Below are positions 24,038 to 24,548 of a DNA stretch of 24,548 bases, one piece after another (the stretch's first letter is position 1; the number at the start of each line of letters is the position of its first letter). The translations under genes and the position numbers were made by a program. Below the pieces are notes generated by a model that saw nothing but the letters and a program-made list of their open reading frames with translations, did not search any database and was not told where the DNA came from. The stretch covers positions 1 to 24,548 of the forward strand of contig CAIZOZ010000039.1 of the NCBI GenBank assembly GCA_903934745.1, given 5' to 3'. The DNA comes from an uncultured cyanobacterium (GTDB lineage: Bacteria > Cyanobacteriota > Cyanobacteriia > PCC-6307 > Cyanobiaceae).

Positions 24038-24329
24038 AATCCAGTCCCTCCCGGGCGATCACCCGCAGGTCGCCCTCCAGCAGACTGCCGGTCCGCAGCT
24101 ACTGCAGCCGCTCCAGCGCCTCCGCCACCTGCTCGCGACGCCCAGCCCGCTCGTTGCGATGCCCGAAATCAGGCACCAGCCGCGCCACCGGCACCCCGCG
24201 ACGGGTGATGGCGATCTCCTCCCCCTGCTCCACCCGGGCCACCAGGGCCGAGAGCTGGTTCTTGGCTTCCGCCAGGGGAACCGCCAGCCTGGGTTGGCGT
24301 TGGGAGGCGGCGCCGGGGGAGTCCGGCAT
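24036..24329 (-). pseudogene. VapB/Phd-type antitoxin interrupted by an amber codon
   Basis: From ATG 24329 the frame reads LAVPLAEAKNQLSALVARVE QGEEIAITRRGVPVARLVP, the DNA-binding N-terminus of Phd/YefM-type antitoxins. A TAG at 24101-24099 ends it after 76 residues. The same frame continues as LRTGSLLEGDLRVIAREGLD to a TGA at 24038-24036. That is the toxin-binding C-terminus expected of these antitoxins, so the TAG looks like a nonsense mutation. The shortened protein could still bind its operator but would lack most of the toxin-neutralising tail. It lies directly upstream of the truncated toxin, and the two form one decaying module. Confidence 0.7.
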
Positions 24330-24338
24330 GGCAGTTGT

Positions 24339-24368
24339 CTAGCTTGATTTTTAACAAAGCTAGCTTGA
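24339..24368 (-). promoter_or_regulatory. AT-rich promoter/operator of the toxin-antitoxin remnant
   Basis: CTAGCTTGA occurs twice (24339-24347 and 24360-24368, plus-strand reading), 21 bp apart, two turns of the helix. The first seven bases also form an inverted repeat with AAGCTAG at 24357-24363. Between them the minus strand reads TTAAAAAT, a likely -10. The site is 10 bp before the antitoxin ATG, as expected for the autoregulated operator of such modules. Confidence 0.5.
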
Positions 24369-24468
24369 ATTGGTGGGTGTTCTTGCCTCCGGCTGCAACG
24401 GGGCAGGGGAGCGTCCGGCGTGCTCGACGCTGGGGCCAGTCGCCGGATGCCATGGCGGCCGTGCCGGG

Positions 24469-24548
24469 CTACCGAGGCCCCGCTCCGGTACGGCGCGTGA
24501 TCATTAATAGAAAGGCACTCACGATCGCCGCCCCGACCAACACGCGCA
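24469..24548 (-). CDS. 3' end of a probable membrane protein
   Basis: The last 25 codons before TAG at 24471-24469 read RVLVGAAIVSAFLLMITRRT and GAGPR, a single hydrophobic helix followed by a basic tail. This resembles the C-terminus of EamA/DMT-type transporters, whose last helix has a similar G..I......RR pattern, but so little is visible that the family is only a guess. The start lies beyond the window. The codons CTA and TTA used here are rare in the neighbouring genes. Confidence 0.38.
   Translation of the reverse strand, partial: RVLVGAAIVSAFLLMITRRTGAGPR

Overview
The window looks like chromosomal DNA of a GC-rich picocyanobacterium of the Cyanobium/Synechococcus type. The evidence is psbX, ycf66 and a high-light-inducible (Hlip) gene, several cyanobacterial-type proteins (a DUF3747 protein, a PRC-barrel protein, an LpxB-like protein), and at least five copies of the HIP1 octamer GCGATCGC. 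Most of it is densely packed housekeeping DNA. The unusual material lies in a few intergenic stretches and at the right end.

Layout. 1-2251 (minus): an S9 peptidase coupled by an ATGA overlap to the 5' end of a membrane transporter that runs off the window. 2444-4482 (plus): peptide deformylase, a small membrane protein, a secreted DUF3747 protein and ribosomal protein S21. 4483-4994: 512 bp with no recognised gene but several inverted repeats. 4995-6581 (minus): a YifB/ComM-type AAA ATPase. 6654-9382 (plus): a HIT protein, an SbmA/BacA-like fused ABC exporter and an Hlip. 11786-9407 (minus): psbX, ycf66 and two paralogous propeller-like lipoproteins. yggT (plus) then converges on accC (minus) with no spacer.

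13558-13974, upstream of accC, holds a probable 56-codon ORF whose start codon lies in the loop of a long hairpin. It also holds a tandem array of about 21-nt mini-hairpins that runs straight into tRNA-Leu(GAG). 14074-16094 (plus): an LpxB-like protein and MsrB. 21173-16120 (minus): smc followed by a PRC-barrel protein. 21289-22211 (plus): two overlapping genes for a DUF883/YqjD-like and a holin/YqjE-like membrane protein. 23567-22335 (minus): a THUMP-domain RNA methyltransferase.

23672-24368 is a degenerate VapBC-type toxin-antitoxin locus. The antitoxin has an in-frame amber codon, and the toxin has lost its N-terminal strand with the first catalytic Asp. An AT-rich promoter/operator with repeated CTAGCTTGA sites remains. 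The right edge carries the 3' end of a probable membrane protein.

No large undescribed multi-gene system is evident. The best candidates for something new are the mini-hairpin array in front of tRNA-Leu and the hairpin around the start of the small ORF upstream of accC.
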